The notes: generated by a model from the sequence alone, not told the origin. 64,000 nt of DNA from Gracilariopsis chorda (GCA_003194525.1 NBIV01000090.1:186001-250000), one strand, 5' to 3'; counted from the stretch's first letter, positions 11,744 through 21,977 are shown. Numbers and translations are program-made.

Positions 11744-12617
11744 TGTTGTGCAATACCCGCAAGCGGGACAACACACGAAGACGTTCGGATCTTCCCCTCT
11801 GGAGGGTAACACAGCGAACGGAGCCTCTCCGGATGAGCACGACGAAGTCGGGTTGTAAAGCCGAGGCTCACCCTCACGCCAAGCGGGGAGAGTTGAAACG
11901 GTAGGATTAGGATCACCACGAATAGGAAAACAGCCCTTCCAAGGAGTACGAGTCCACGTAAGTGGGGGAAGATGTCACGGGATACCGGCACGAGAGACAC
12001 GCGTCAGCGGTGACGAGCAACCACACAAAGGGGTAGAAACCACGAGAGTGGGGTAAGGGAAATACGGGGGATGCCCGATTGGGGGCGACGGGGGTGTGGG
12101 CCAACGGGACCACGGAAAAGGGTACAAAGGAACCCTATAAAGGGGCGAGACACGACGGTGGTGAATTAAGTGACAAGTTCCCAAGGCAGTGATACTCCTA
12201 GTGACGCAGGGTGGATAGGTCTACCGTTATTAACGCGGCTCTACCTCCGAGGAGCGTAGAAGACTCGCGAAAGCGGAAAAGACTTAGAGCCAAGAACGTC
12301 CTGGTTCGGGAAGTTTACTCAGTGTCAGGGCGAGGTCGCCGAGCCACTATATAGTGTATCCCTACTGTAGCGTAGATAAATTATAAATATCCACACTGTG
12401 GTGCCAACCTCCTCCTGACGATCCGTGTCACACGTGGTCCACTCACGCCTTGGGCGGCACACGGCGCATGCACAGGTGTGCACCTGGCGCACAGTGCGGA
12501 TCCGCTGAGGGCTGAGACACCTGGTAATAGTCTTATTAATCATAAACACGCGAAAGCGACAAAAACACCAAGTCCACAGGGCATCGCTGAGTCTTCCTCC
12601 TTGAGGATTGCACTTCA
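11744..12617 (-). repeat. 5' LTR of element E2
   Basis: 874-bp partner of 2873-3746. It drives the minus-strand transcript. It starts TGTTGTGCAAT and ends CACTTCA on the plus strand, followed directly by the right copy of the target duplication. Confidence 0.93.
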
Positions 12618-12622
12618 TGGTC
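12618..12622. repeat. Target-site duplication TGGTC (right copy)
   Basis: Right copy of the 5-bp duplication flanking E2. The next base (12623) is the final base of the interrupted E1 LTR, as judged against the solo copy at 35419. Confidence 0.9.
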
Positions 12623-12623
12623 A

Positions 12624-13953
12624 TTCTCGTAAAATGACCATGTTCCGCGAGCCCTTACGCAGAAACAGCTGCGCTGCGAAATCACACCCGATAGTTCTTT
12701 TTCCAGGGTTAATACGACCTGCTTGAGTTTGAAATTTTTTGTAGCATCGATGTCGCAGTCTTTGATAATCTTCCGGAGCGTGACAAAATGATTTGTTTAT
12801 GGTTCGCCATTGACTGCTTTGTAGCGCATCTTTTGCGAAAGAGTGCCGTAGAAAGACAATTTTTGCTTATAGCGTTTGCAAAATGCTCAAAATAATAATA
12901 CGAGACATTTTTGTGGTTTAAGGATTATTCAGTTAAGCGCTTGTGGAAAAAGCTTTGGCCAAGTGTTCCTTTTGATATGTGTAGGTGATGGTTGGTGAAA
13001 AGTGGTTTTTGTATAGCAAACCACAGAAAGAACCACAAAATTGTCTCCAATTTGTGATTTGTGAGGCCTAAGCGCCACAAAGGTTACAATGTTTGAAATT
13101 GTTTTAATCCGTAGTGCTATAAGCGGCGCAACAGGCGAAACGTTCTAGAAACTGTTTGAAAAAGTCTTCCATCTGCACTAGCAGCAATGATGCTTTTCAT
13201 AAATGTCTCATAAGACTTTTTGACTGGTTTGGCCATTGTCTTGAGACACGTTTTTAACAAAGTTAGTGATTAGAATTCCGTTGGGAATATTGGTCGATGG
13301 TAAAAATTTTCATACAGTTGCATAGTTTTTTATTTGAATCTCGCATAATACGCGCTAAAACTGTTTTGAGTGATGTTGAATCGAATGGTGAGATTATTTT
13401 TTATTTTTATCGCCAGGATTTTGAGTTCTTGACTATCTACTGCTCATCTGCATTTCAGCTTCTTAAAATAGCGAAAAGCTAAATTTTGGATGAAATGTCA
13501 ACGTCCAAGTATTATCGTCGCGTCCAAACATTGCTGCAAGCCCTCTTTAGCTTTGCCGAGTGGCTTTGTGAGGAGGCAATATTGCCACTTGTCCATGGTT
13601 GGCAGCTGTCAGACTGTTACATGGCTGCCTATCTGTAAGCATTGAAGGCACGTAATCTACAACTTGTATGCGTTACTGTCAGCACTGGTGCTGTGAGTGC
13701 TGTACCCACAGTACCCGACCGTGACGTGTTATTCTTCGACGAACTGTCTCACATTTGGCCGGAGACAGGCAAATGGTAACCCTTTATCTATTGCAACACG
13801 CCAGCGATAACAGCACATCTATCTCACTAACAGGGCACACGAAAGCGGGCAACAATAGATTTACGAAGTTTAGCTGAAGCTTCTAGTATCGGATTGCTAT
13901 TCACTGAGGGAAGACAAACGGGTGCTAGTGTCCTAGGTAAGGCAACACAGCTT
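12624..13953. other. AT-rich intergenic region, no gene seen
   Basis: Sequence flanking E1 on its 5' side. The GC content drops compared with the retrotransposons. No open frame with recognisable sequence and no clear repeat were found. A 9-bp inverted repeat straddles the E1 boundary (12618-12643) and is probably chance. Confidence 0.5.
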
Positions 13954-14715
13954 TCAAGTAAGGATGGAGCATTGCTCAACATTGTATCCAAATCCACTCG
14001 GCGCATCGGGAAGCAGAAAATAAGCAAAATCACCGCCCTTCCTCCATACACAATTGATCGATCCTTCCAGCATGCACAGCTCACCACAGTGCGTAGCACA
14101 AATCGCTTCATCGCCGCTGACTGCTATCAGCGGGCAGGTGGACGAGAAATCACAACACACATGACCCAAACCGGCACAGTGCTGCGACATGACCGAATCG
14201 CAAAACTGATTGGAACGACATACTCCACCGATACAGGCCACATGGGTAGGGCAATCTTCGCTGATAGAACATGACTCTCCCAACGCACGAAGTGCAGGAC
14301 TCGCGCTTGGAGACGGAGAAGATGTGATAGATGGAGTGGGAGAAGTGGATACAGAAGGCAACGGAGCGATCGGAGCACCGGTGAAAGACACGCATGTGAC
14401 TTGACTTGTGCGGGTACAAGCGACCTCCCCGCTGCTGAGAACGGGGGACGCTACGGGCGAGGGGGCGGTCGCAGAAGTTGTGGTGGTGTACGAAGAGCAG
14501 GTTCGGCGCGAACAGGTATGAGTTGGATTCTGACAGTCACATCTCCAACCAGGATTGCAGGGGGAAGTGGTGCACACGTTAGGTTTGGTCGGATGCGGGC
14601 GGAGACAGGTTCCGGTAGAAGTGTCGACATAACGGCAAGAACAGGAGGTCGGGGTAAGCGTGCATTGAGCGGCGATGAGCGGGAGCAGAGCCAGAAAAAA
14701 TAGCAGGCTGGTCAT
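13954..14715 (-). CDS. Secreted cysteine-rich protein with Ser/Thr/Pro linker
   Basis: 253 residues starting at an ATG at 14715. The first 17 residues are a clear signal peptide (MTSLLFFLALLPLIAAQ), so the product is probably exported. Mature protein: an N-terminal cysteine-rich module (about 18-75) with closely spaced CSC and CDC pairs, a Ser/Thr/Pro-rich linker (about 76-145) suited to O-glycosylation, and a C-terminal module (about 146-253) with some 15 cysteines, including a CC pair. This resembles disulfide-stabilised extracellular binding proteins, but I recognise no named domain. The uninterrupted frame and coherent architecture support a real host gene. Function unknown. Confidence 0.75.
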   Translation of the reverse strand: MTSLLFFLALLPLIAAQCTLTPTSCSCRYVDTSTGTCLRPHPTKPNVCTTSPCNPGWRCDCQNPTHTCSRRTCSSYTTTTSATAPSPVASPVLSSGEVACTRTSQVTCVSFTGAPIAPLPSVSTSPTPSITSSPSPSASPALRALGESCSISEDCPTHVACIGGVCRSNQFCDSVMSQHCAGLGHVCCDFSSTCPLIAVSGDEAICATHCGELCMLEGSINCVWRKGGDFAYFLLPDAPSGFGYNVEQCSILT

Positions 14716-15427
14716 TGCGATGTGATAAGGAGAGCGGAAAGGGTGGGCCGGGTGATGTGGATGTGGGGGCGGACGTGGCGTTTGTGGTGTCGCGCGCTGC
14801 TCTTTGTGGGCTGGTTTTGGGAGGAGCGCCCGTTTGAACTAGAAAGGTGCTGCTCGCGTGGTGTCGATTCGAATTGCACTCCATTTGAGTTCCGTGAGCG
14901 TGACCATCAAATTGGACACTGTGGCAGGAGCAATTTGAAGCGGACAAGGGACGTCGTTCTTCTTACAGAAATAGTGACTTGTGTGTCACGCAAGTGTGAC
15001 AACGCTGCTACAGTTGCACAACTATTCTCCAACATACTGCTGTGGAGTTGCCTTGACTGGGTGCATGCAGAAGTTACCAGTTGGCCTTATGGTCAAATAT
15101 GAGCCAATAAATATAGGCCAAGTCGCTCAAATTTGGCCGGCTGTATTTCAGATTTGGCGATGAGAATGGACCCTCCGAGGGTCCATTCTGATCGCCAAAC
15201 CGTCCGCCAAGCCTCCTCCGAACGAAACTCAACCGAGAATGCACTCAAGATCTCAGAGAGCGGCAGTAGCGGCTTGTGTCGCTTTGTACTCAACTACCCT
15301 GGCGTGCTCACACCTTTTATTCAAACGCCACAACCACAAAAACAGCTGGCACAACTCTGCTCACCACACCCCCCATGGTCTTCTACATCCTAACTTAAGC
15401 CACCAACCGACACCGTGGCAGCGCATT
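14716..15427. other. Intergenic region with a long hairpin
   Basis: Upstream region of the secreted-protein gene. No convincing coding frame. The notable feature is the hairpin at 15153-15199, listed separately. Confidence 0.45.
15153..15199. repeat. Near-perfect 22-bp-arm hairpin
   Basis: Arms starting TTTGGCGAT and ending ATCGCCAAA, with GGACCCT/AGGGTCC at the tip, a 3-nt loop and about one mismatch. Such a short-looped stem could be a small-RNA precursor, a transcript-end structure or a tiny inverted-repeat transposon remnant. No flanking duplication is obvious. Confidence 0.75.
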
Positions 15428-15841
15428 CTAGCTCATGGCACAGATAATGTCTAGCAGAGCAGTGGCGTCCATTTTGCTGTAGTTCGGAGCACCAGAGCGA
15501 CCTTTAGTAGCCTTTTTTGGAGACTTCTTAGATGTTGCAGCATCGGCAACTGCCGTTGGGGTTGGTGGCTGAGATAGAGAACAAAGTGGTAAAGGTGACG
15601 GAGTACTAGCTTGTGCGATGGTTGCGAGACGGGATGAGGAGGATGGAAGGCTCACTCGAGAGATACAAGCTCCTACAAGCTGCGTTTCCCATTCCACACA
15701 GCGGTGGAAGTGAAGGGGTTTCGGTTGCTGCTTTGGCGCCAATAATTGGCGATGTGGTTTGACGGGCAATTTCGGAAGACTACTAGATGCGCCCCAAAAT
15801 TCTGGTGAGCTGGCGTTCTCTTTATTTCTGCATGCACCCAC
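15428..15841 (-). CDS. Ser/Pro-rich protein with truncated Myb/SANT-like start
   Basis: 137 codons from an ATG at 15841. Most of the protein is low complexity (Ser, Pro, Ala), with a Lys-rich patch (KKSPKKATKGR) before the C terminus. The last residues (GAPNYSKMDATALLDI) resemble the opening of a Myb/SANT-like DNA-binding domain of a kind often found with transposon accessory proteins. The frame stops just as that domain begins, so this is probably a 5' fragment of a longer gene, or a first exon. The family hint comes from memory of such sequences and is weak. Confidence 0.45.
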   Translation of the reverse strand: MGACRNKENASSPEFWGASSSLPKLPVKPHRQLLAPKQQPKPLHFHRCVEWETQLVGACISRVSLPSSSSRLATIAQASTPSPLPLCSLSQPPTPTAVADAATSKKSPKKATKGRSGAPNYSKMDATALLDIICAMS

Positions 15842-16126
15842 TTAAGTTAATTCCAAGACTAATATAAAAATATGCTCTCAATAACTTCCACGCTCTTTCC
15901 ATCGCTTCGGTACAGCTATCTATGAAGCACCCGAGAAAAGAGTATTTGCATGATCTATTCTTGAGTGCTTCGTAACTCCCATAGCCGTATTCATTCTGTG
16001 CGTCATGAACACTGCTAAAAATATAAGTGACCCCATGAACGAATGCTATTGTTTTCAATAGTTTGCGTCTCATGTGTACGTAATGTCTTGCAGACATGGT
16101 TATGTCTTGCGCAAAAACTCTAAGTG
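15842..16126. other. Short intergenic region, nothing recognised
   Basis: AT-rich interval separating the minus-strand ORF from the TATA box of the next gene. No repeat or coding signal seen. Confidence 0.4.
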
Positions 16127-16134
16127 TATATAAA
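16127..16134 (+). promoter_or_regulatory. TATA box
   Basis: TATATAAA in a clean context, about 356 bp before the main ATG of the gene at 16483. A transcript starting 25-30 bp downstream would have a 5' leader of roughly 330 nt. Confidence 0.55.
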
Positions 16135-16291
16135 CAAGTGCGCTGCTCTTTAACTCTTACAGTACCCAAAATATCCGCAGCGCCTAAAACACGCAAACTG
16201 TTCTTTCTGATCAACCAACCGCAGCAGCAAGAACAGCCACACTATAAACCAGCTACGCTATCACCTATCAATACACTATTCTAACAACACT

Positions 16292-16414
16292 ATGTCTGTC
16301 ATTGACCAACTCGATGCGGCGCATCAACAGCGCTGTTTCACACAAATACGACGTTACCCGGCATCAAAGACCAGCATTTATCCATTTATCCCACTTACAA
16401 GCGCAGAGATGTAG
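16292..16414 (+). CDS. Possible upstream small ORF (40 codons)
   Basis: First ATG after the TATA box, giving 40 codons (MSVIDQLDAA..) ending in TAG at 16412-16414. It could be a uORF regulating the gene at 16483 or a first coding exon. I tested splicing from the GT at 16411 to the AG at 16467-16468 and it does not keep the frame, so I leave it as a possible uORF. Confidence 0.3.
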   Translation: MSVIDQLDAAHQQRCFTQIRRYPASKTSIYPFIPLTSAEM

Positions 16415-16482
16415 TTGCCACAAAGCTAAAGCACAAGACTTGTGCAACTGACATATGCTCCTTACAGAACACATCTTATTCT

Positions 16483-17220
16483 ATGAAATCTGACAGTTCA
16501 GGAAACTCTTTATCATCTGCTCCTGAGGATGAACACCAGTTGAACGGCTACACCTTGCCTCTGTGGCCGAAGTTCGATGTGCCGCTGGACGAGGAACAAG
16601 CTATCAAAGCTCTTGAACGGCACATGCAGAATGGAAAAAGGTCAAGTTTTTGCAGATCTCCAGACTGCAAACTCGCGGCATGCAAGATCCTAAAAGCAGC
16701 TGAAAACAAGCTTCAAATAACCAAAGCTGATGAAGCATCGCAGAAGAGGGCAAGCTCATCGTTCCGAAAGACGAAAGCGATCACAGATAAATTAAAGCCA
16801 AAGCTCTCTACCAAGACCGCATCAAGCACGGGATCAAACTTAGGTTTCCCGGAGTTGGAGCAAAACGCTTTGGAGACTGGTGTCACCACGAACAATAATG
16901 AGTCCGCTCTGTGGCCGAAGTTCGATGTGCCGCTGAACAGTGCTGAAGCAGCGGCCGCTCAGAAAAAGTTGTCGCAGGGAACGAGGCCAGTATTTTGCCA
17001 TTCGCAGTACTGCAAACTGCCACAGTGCAAGGCGAGTACAGAAGCTGCTACGAGTACCGCGCAAAGCGGCGGTGTTCTTCAATGCGATTTGTGCGAATAT
17101 TCCACAATGGACAAGATTGAACTTGAGAAGCATTGCAGCGATATCGCATCTTGTGCAGACTATGAATCACTGCCTCCGCCGACGTATATATCGAAGAGCG
17201 TCGGTTGTGGCAAGGACTAA
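16483..17220 (+). CDS. Zinc-finger-like protein with internal duplication
   Basis: 245 residues. The segment LWPKFDVPL followed by a helix and C..CKL..CK occurs twice, at about residues 27-72 and 143-187, with the pattern FCRSPDCKLAACK versus FCHSQYCKLPQCK. Near the C terminus (about 205-232) CDLC..H..C resembles a C2H2/C2HC zinc finger. The linker is Lys/Ser-rich. The repeated cysteines suggest two small metal- or partner-binding modules. I do not recognise the family. Signals fit an expressed gene: a TATA box upstream and AATAAA downstream. Single exon as read. Confidence 0.65.
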   Translation: MKSDSSGNSLSSAPEDEHQLNGYTLPLWPKFDVPLDEEQAIKALERHMQNGKRSSFCRSPDCKLAACKILKAAENKLQITKADEASQKRASSSFRKTKAITDKLKPKLSTKTASSTGSNLGFPELEQNALETGVTTNNNESALWPKFDVPLNSAEAAAAQKKLSQGTRPVFCHSQYCKLPQCKASTEAATSTAQSGGVLQCDLCEYSTMDKIELEKHCSDIASCADYESLPPPTYISKSVGCGKD

Positions 17221-17323
17221 ATGGAGACTATTCGCAACGAGTTGTTAATATTATTAAATATTAATATTGTTAGTATATTTGGGTGCTTTCTGTCGGTAGC
17301 TAGTAGCTAGCTATCCTACGACA

Positions 17324-17329
17324 AATAAA
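17324..17329 (+). terminator. Polyadenylation signal AATAAA
   Basis: AATAAA about 100 nt after the stop codon of the 245-residue gene, in an AT-rich context. Confidence 0.5.
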
Positions 17330-17567
17330 TGAAATACATTATAGGGCTGCAACACAGCCCCACACTTGGGCTGCGAGCCACGCGTCAAACTTTTGGCACC
17401 GCTGCGCGCTCGGTAGAGATAGATAGATACGAGTGAAACGGTCACTTATCGTACAGGGGGCTCGCGCGTGGAGACGCATTTCTCGCTATTCGAACCTCGA
17501 TCTCCACCGCTCTTCAGCGCTTTGCGACGCGCACCGTCGCTTCGATGGCAAGCGTACCGCCACCACC

Positions 17568-18660
17568 ATGTCGCCGTGCAAGTCGCTCTACGCACTGCTC
17601 GCGCTGCTGTCGCTGCCGTGCCTTCCACACGTCGCAGCCTCCTCCTCTCGCTCGCAATGCTCCGCAAACGCGTATGTTCACCATTTCAACCTCAACAACA
17701 TCTCCGGCATCATAACCTCAGACGGTCCCATACGCCAATCACAGAACTTCTTCTCAGTGCCGGATGCCGCCGTAACCCTGTCCTACTCCTTCCTCTTTCG
17801 CAGCACCTCCCCCATCGTCTGGCAGCAAAATATTCTGCTCATAGATCTTCCCAACATCGGTCGCGTGCTCGTTGATACCGGCCTTAACGCCAGAGTTCCA
17901 AACCCTCTATTTGCTGGCACAGGTTTGCTGATGCGCAACCTCCGAGCAATCCACGTGAGTCCTGATTCTATCGACGTCGTTCTCCTCACTCACGGCCATC
18001 CAGACCATGTTGCAGGACTTGTTGACGACGATGGAAACCGCGTTTTCCGCCATGCCACCGTGTACGTCGGAGAAATTGAGCATGATTTCTGGACCGCCGA
18101 TCCGTTCATCAATCCTAGTTCGCGAGTGCCTAACGCCACCTTAGGTACGCCATCACCCTCCCTTCATCATCCTCTCTCCACCACCTTATAGCCTAACCAC
18201 GCCGCCACTGTCTTCCGTAATGCACACCGAAACAGAAAACATCAGTGGCATTTACAGACGCTCGTTATCTGCCTACGAACCAGACGTAGTGCTCGTCGCC
18301 AACGCTACATCCCCTCTTCCAGGCGTCACCTTTTTGTTGTACCCGGGCCACACGCCGGGTCATTCCGTCATCCAGATCGACGTAGGCGGTGACAGAAAGC
18401 TTATGTGTGTTGGAGATGCCTGGTTCTCTCAACCAGACCAAGTCCGCAATCCAGAGTGGGTACGTCCAGTAGAAACAGACGGCTTGCAGGGTTTTCAAAG
18501 TCGCGTCGCTCTCATGCGTAACCTCTCCAATTCGGCGGACTTGGTTCTTGCCTACCACGAGGAGTTCCCGGGTCTGGGACACATCGTGCGCTCCACTTCC
18601 GGTTTTGACTGGGTTGCCGCCGTTGACCGTAATCACGACGTCGTACGTTCTCAGTGCTGA
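17568..18660 (+). CDS. Secreted metallo-beta-lactamase-fold hydrolase
   Basis: 333 residues from join(17568-18144, 18236-18660). The start ATG sits in a good CCACC context and begins a signal peptide (about 24 residues, MSPCKSLYALLALLSL..), so the enzyme is probably secreted. The metal site is complete: HGHPDH (the HxHxDH motif), H in HTPGHS, D in CVGDAWF and a late H in LGHI. These place it in the metallo-beta-lactamase superfamily, close in layout to lactonase-type members. The substrate cannot be told from sequence. Exon joining is supported by frame phase 1 on both sides. An upstream in-frame extension to 17433 lacks ATG. Confidence 0.85.
18145..18235 (+). other. 91-nt spliceosomal intron in the hydrolase gene
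   Basis: GTACGC donor, CAG acceptor and a CTAAC branch-site match at about 18192-18198. The flanking exons are both in phase 1, and joining them yields a continuous hydrolase domain between the HGHPDH and GHTPGHS motifs. Confidence 0.82.
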
Positions 18661-20294
18661 TCTCGTCGCCTTAAGATGAACAGCTCTTGAGCTCAATGTT
18701 GCCGCACACAGTCTCACGTGCTGCTCCGCCAAAACGTGAGGTGAGAAACAACTGGTCGTGACGTACTTCGGTCAAAGCACGACCCGTCACATGGGTGGTG
18801 CCATAGTCGCGGTGTGGTAGGATTGATGAAAAGTTTGGAAAGGAAACGGTATAGTCGGTTTTAGGCAGCGAACTTGCTTTCGGATCGATGACAAAGCCAG
18901 AATCGCGACTGTCTCTAGAGGGAGGAAAAGTGCTGCGTTCTTATCCTGATACGGAAGGCGGCGTCCGACCTGCCAAGACATCTGCTGCACTGAGATCTAC
19001 CACCCAGCAACCTACAGTGCAACAATAAATCCTCTTCTGCTGTCCTAGAAATACCATTACATACTTTAAAGCCGATAGCTCGTGTGTAATGGTTAACAGA
19101 GAAGAGTTTGTCCAGCTCAGTGCTGAGAATGATATATTTTCGAGGAGGAAATAAAGTGCTCTACTGGCAATCTATGTTACGTTGAAAAGGATAACGAACA
19201 TCTGTGCTGGATGGAATCGATACATCCCAGTCGTATCGTACAGGTGTTTCACGTCTTTACTCATCAACACTCGGGGGTACCGTTGTATCTGTCAAGTTTG
19301 GTGCCAGAATTCTATGCGAAACGTTCCTCTTAGAATGTAAACGGTAGCTTTGGTAGCCTTGTTCTTGATCTCTCCCCTGCACTAAGCCCCAAACTACGTC
19401 TTGGGTCCGCGTTGGGCGTGTATCCGGGTTAGAGGAGCAACTTACGGCAGAGGATAAGGATTAGAAGACGAGCCCGGTATCCATTCCTCATAGATGTTCT
19501 TCTGATGTTCAGTAATTTATCGAACTACTGTATATAGTCTGCCATTCCATTATTCATGAAGACGATCGTCACAATCCAATCCGGACTGGTGTCTCGCTCT
19601 GCGAAGCGCACCGGCACATCAAGGTCGTTTTATATGGGATCTTCGAAGTAGTCGCCGGTCAAAAATTGGCTCAAAAATTATCCACTTCTGCAAGTAGGGA
19701 AGGACTCAGGATGTCGTGAAACTCGTCCAGGTTCAAGAGCTGAAGTTGAAACTGTCGTAGCTCATCTATCTATAGCACGCCGAGGCGGGATAACTGGCGG
19801 GAAGCGCCAGCACCCCTACTTTGCAAGCTACACGTTAACACTTTCCTATTGTAGGTTTAACAAGAATTTCGGGTAGATATGTTGGGAAATGTCCGAGACG
19901 TGTTGATGAGTGTATCGATCCTCCTGCTGATGCGAATCAGCTGGACGCATATTGGATACGCAACTGACTCTGCTCAAAAGCTTGGCTTTCATGGCAAAGA
20001 CAAGGTTCTGAGGGAGTTAGTACATCGAAGTTTTGAATCAGGCTTCGTCTGCTAGCAAGAAACAATAACATACATTCTGGCAGTCTTCTTCCGTTTCAAA
20101 TGGGGGCAACCATTTCGATAAATGTCCTCACTCGTTTTCGAACCACCGCCACATGTCGCTTTGTGCTACAAAGGGTACAAAAGGGATATCGAATATTCCT
20201 CTTCTATTCTTTTGTTTGCGCAATGATCCAGTCCTCTTTCCCGCACTCAATCGCGTCATGATTATTCCGGAAGGAAGTGGAAGCCTAAGATAAT
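18661..20294. other. 1.6-kb intergenic region, no gene seen
   Basis: Both strands are broken by frequent stops. The short frames show no motif. No repeat shared with other parts of the window was recognised. Confidence 0.5.
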
Positions 20295-21509
20295 TCAGAC
20301 GTCCCCGTCATAGTCGTTTCTCAGAAGATCCACAAATGCTTCGGAGACGTTTTCGTGTTCCTCTTTTGCTCTCATGAATGGGATCCAATACAAGAAGCAC
20401 TCAAGCAGCACCAATGAGAATAATGATCTGATATCGATGTAGAAATGAGAGCTTTTCTCGCCAACAGGTACTTCTCGTTTGGTATCGTAGCAGTCAGCAA
20501 GGCTGAGTTCCAAGTCAATGCTCAGAATTATCTTCAGAATCTGATCGAGACTTTTTCCTTCGTTGAAAGCACGATATCCTTCCCCCAACGCAGCCCTCCC
20601 CGGTCTACGCAGTAAAATAAAAATACCAAGGCGACGGGCTTTTGGGCTCGAGAGCATCATCCAAGTGGTGCCGTTCTCACTTGTCTTCACAGAAGTAATT
20701 TGAGAACAATCGTAACCAACTTCTGCACAATTCGACCAAAGGCTCTGAATGTCATGGACATACCCGTCGCCTTTGTACGTGCTATTATCAATGGTGATGC
20801 GCCCGTACGAGATCATTCTAGACGGCGAAAGGCATGAATACTTCTGGTACTCCTGTGAGTATACTGCAGGAACATACTGAACAGCAGTCCAGCCGTGTCT
20901 CGCCTTCCATGTACGACTGCAGAATTCGGCCTCGGCGAGTACGAAGTCACGCTTTTCTCGAGAGGTTCCGTTGAAGCAAAGATGAGGGGCAAGAGGTTGG
21001 GCTACCCGATAAAGTACAGGTGTCGCAAAGGGCGGATACCGAAGTTGCTTTCCAAGACCATGATTCCAGAAAGCAAATCGTACTACAATGGCTACAACGG
21101 CGATGTACATGTCGCGATCTCCAAGAATAGCCCTCACTGTGGAGGGCAGCTGCCTGAGTCTTCTTCCGCTGATCGTTTGAAGCAGTTTTACCTCGATGCG
21201 CGACGGCTTATAGAGACGTCTCATGACGAGGATCATAATGATGGTAAGTAGCAGCTTTATGAGCTCAGGGAAAGCGAATTGGAGAAACAGGAAAGGAGCG
21301 CTGCCTCGCATTTCAAAATAGAAGACATGGTGAGGCACTTCGTTCACCATTGTGTGAACTTGGGAACGAGAGCTGAACGAAGGTGAAGAGGTATAGGTTT
21401 GAAGGAGCTGATTTTGTGCGGAAAGGGTTCCGAGTGAAGATTGAAAGATATCGCTTGTAGTCTCATGAAGTAGGCTTGTACGCCATTCGTTTATTGCGGT
21501 GCAGAGCAT
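20295..21509 (-). CDS. Predicted multi-pass membrane protein, unknown family
   Basis: 404 residues from an ATG at 21509. Hydrophobic segments: about 75-95 (FAFPELIKLLLTIIMILVM), about 135-150 (IAVVAIVVRFAF) and about 350-375 (SLFSLVLLECFLYWIPF). The middle region (about 170-330) has cysteines and two N-glycosylation-type sites, as in an extracytoplasmic domain, and the C-terminal tail is acidic. Upstream, the same frame continues as another hydrophobic stretch (IAHIAAALVALML) with no ATG before a stop, so an upstream exon ending near 21560 may add the true N terminus. No recognisable family. Confidence 0.65.
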   Translation of the reverse strand: MLCTAINEWRTSLLHETTSDIFQSSLGTLSAQNQLLQTYTSSPSFSSRSQVHTMVNEVPHHVFYFEMRGSAPFLFLQFAFPELIKLLLTIIMILVMRRLYKPSRIEVKLLQTISGRRLRQLPSTVRAILGDRDMYIAVVAIVVRFAFWNHGLGKQLRYPPFATPVLYRVAQPLAPHLCFNGTSREKRDFVLAEAEFCSRTWKARHGWTAVQYVPAVYSQEYQKYSCLSPSRMISYGRITIDNSTYKGDGYVHDIQSLWSNCAEVGYDCSQITSVKTSENGTTWMMLSSPKARRLGIFILLRRPGRAALGEGYRAFNEGKSLDQILKIILSIDLELSLADCYDTKREVPVGEKSSHFYIDIRSLFSLVLLECFLYWIPFMRAKEEHENVSEAFVDLLRNDYDGDV

Positions 21510-21914
21510 GAGCGCTACTAGCGCGGCAGCAATGTGAGCGATGTACCGTTGTAACTCTATGCCGGTATGATGAAGTCATTGCTGAGTGGGTAGTTGTGAC
21601 GCGAGGAGAATACAGTGTGAAGGTAGGCCCAGTGGGAGATTGCAAAGAGTATGGTTTGTGTGGGCGCCATCACAAAACGGTGACGCAGGGGGGCCAAACA
21701 TAGCAATAAAGTAGCCTAGAAAAAGTGTCCTCGTAGCCGAAAGCCCCGTAGAGATGAAAATGATACAGAGAAAGCACGACCAAATGGAAGTGCAGAGACC
21801 GAAATGACAACCTGCTAAGTAAATATGAAAACAAGAGAGCAAGAGTCTCAATCCCAAAAAAAACTTCAAAAAGTTTTGAAACGACGCGTGACCAAAGATT
21901 TATGTCAATGGTTA
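21510..21914. other. Intergenic region left of the piggyBac element
   Basis: Possible upstream exon of the membrane-protein gene (minus-strand frames near 21590-21870), but nothing decisive. Confidence 0.35.
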
Positions 21915-21938
21915 CTAGTGTCTATCGGACCGGTGCGC

Positions 21939-21977
21939 TGACCTCATATGAGGTCATTTTGACCTCATATGAGGTCA
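21939..21977. repeat. Doubled 18-bp palindrome, left end of piggyBac
   Basis: Two perfect copies of the palindrome TGACCTCATATGAGGTCA (21939-21956 and 21960-21977) separated by TTT. The same pair recurs at the right end. Likely transposase-binding sites. Confidence 0.9.

Larger units (their letters stand above)
2873..12617 (-). mobile_element. Full-length Ty3/Gypsy LTR retrotransposon E2
   Basis: 9745-bp element on the minus strand with paired LTRs, target-site duplication, primer-binding site (11723-11740), polypurine tract (3747-3758), gag with zinc knuckle, and pol in the order protease, reverse transcriptase, RNase H, integrase, which defines Ty3/Gypsy. The LTRs are about 98% identical by eye with no net indel, so insertion was fairly recent. 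Even so, gag, protease, RNase H and integrase each carry at least one disabling change, so this copy could not act alone. It is nested in the tip of the E1 LTR. Confidence 0.95.

Noticed and set aside
12618-12643. Inverted repeat ATGGTCATT..AATGACCAT at the E1 edge
   Set aside because: Only 9 bp, straddles an LTR end and host flank, and the solo LTR has different flank sequence, so it is probably chance.
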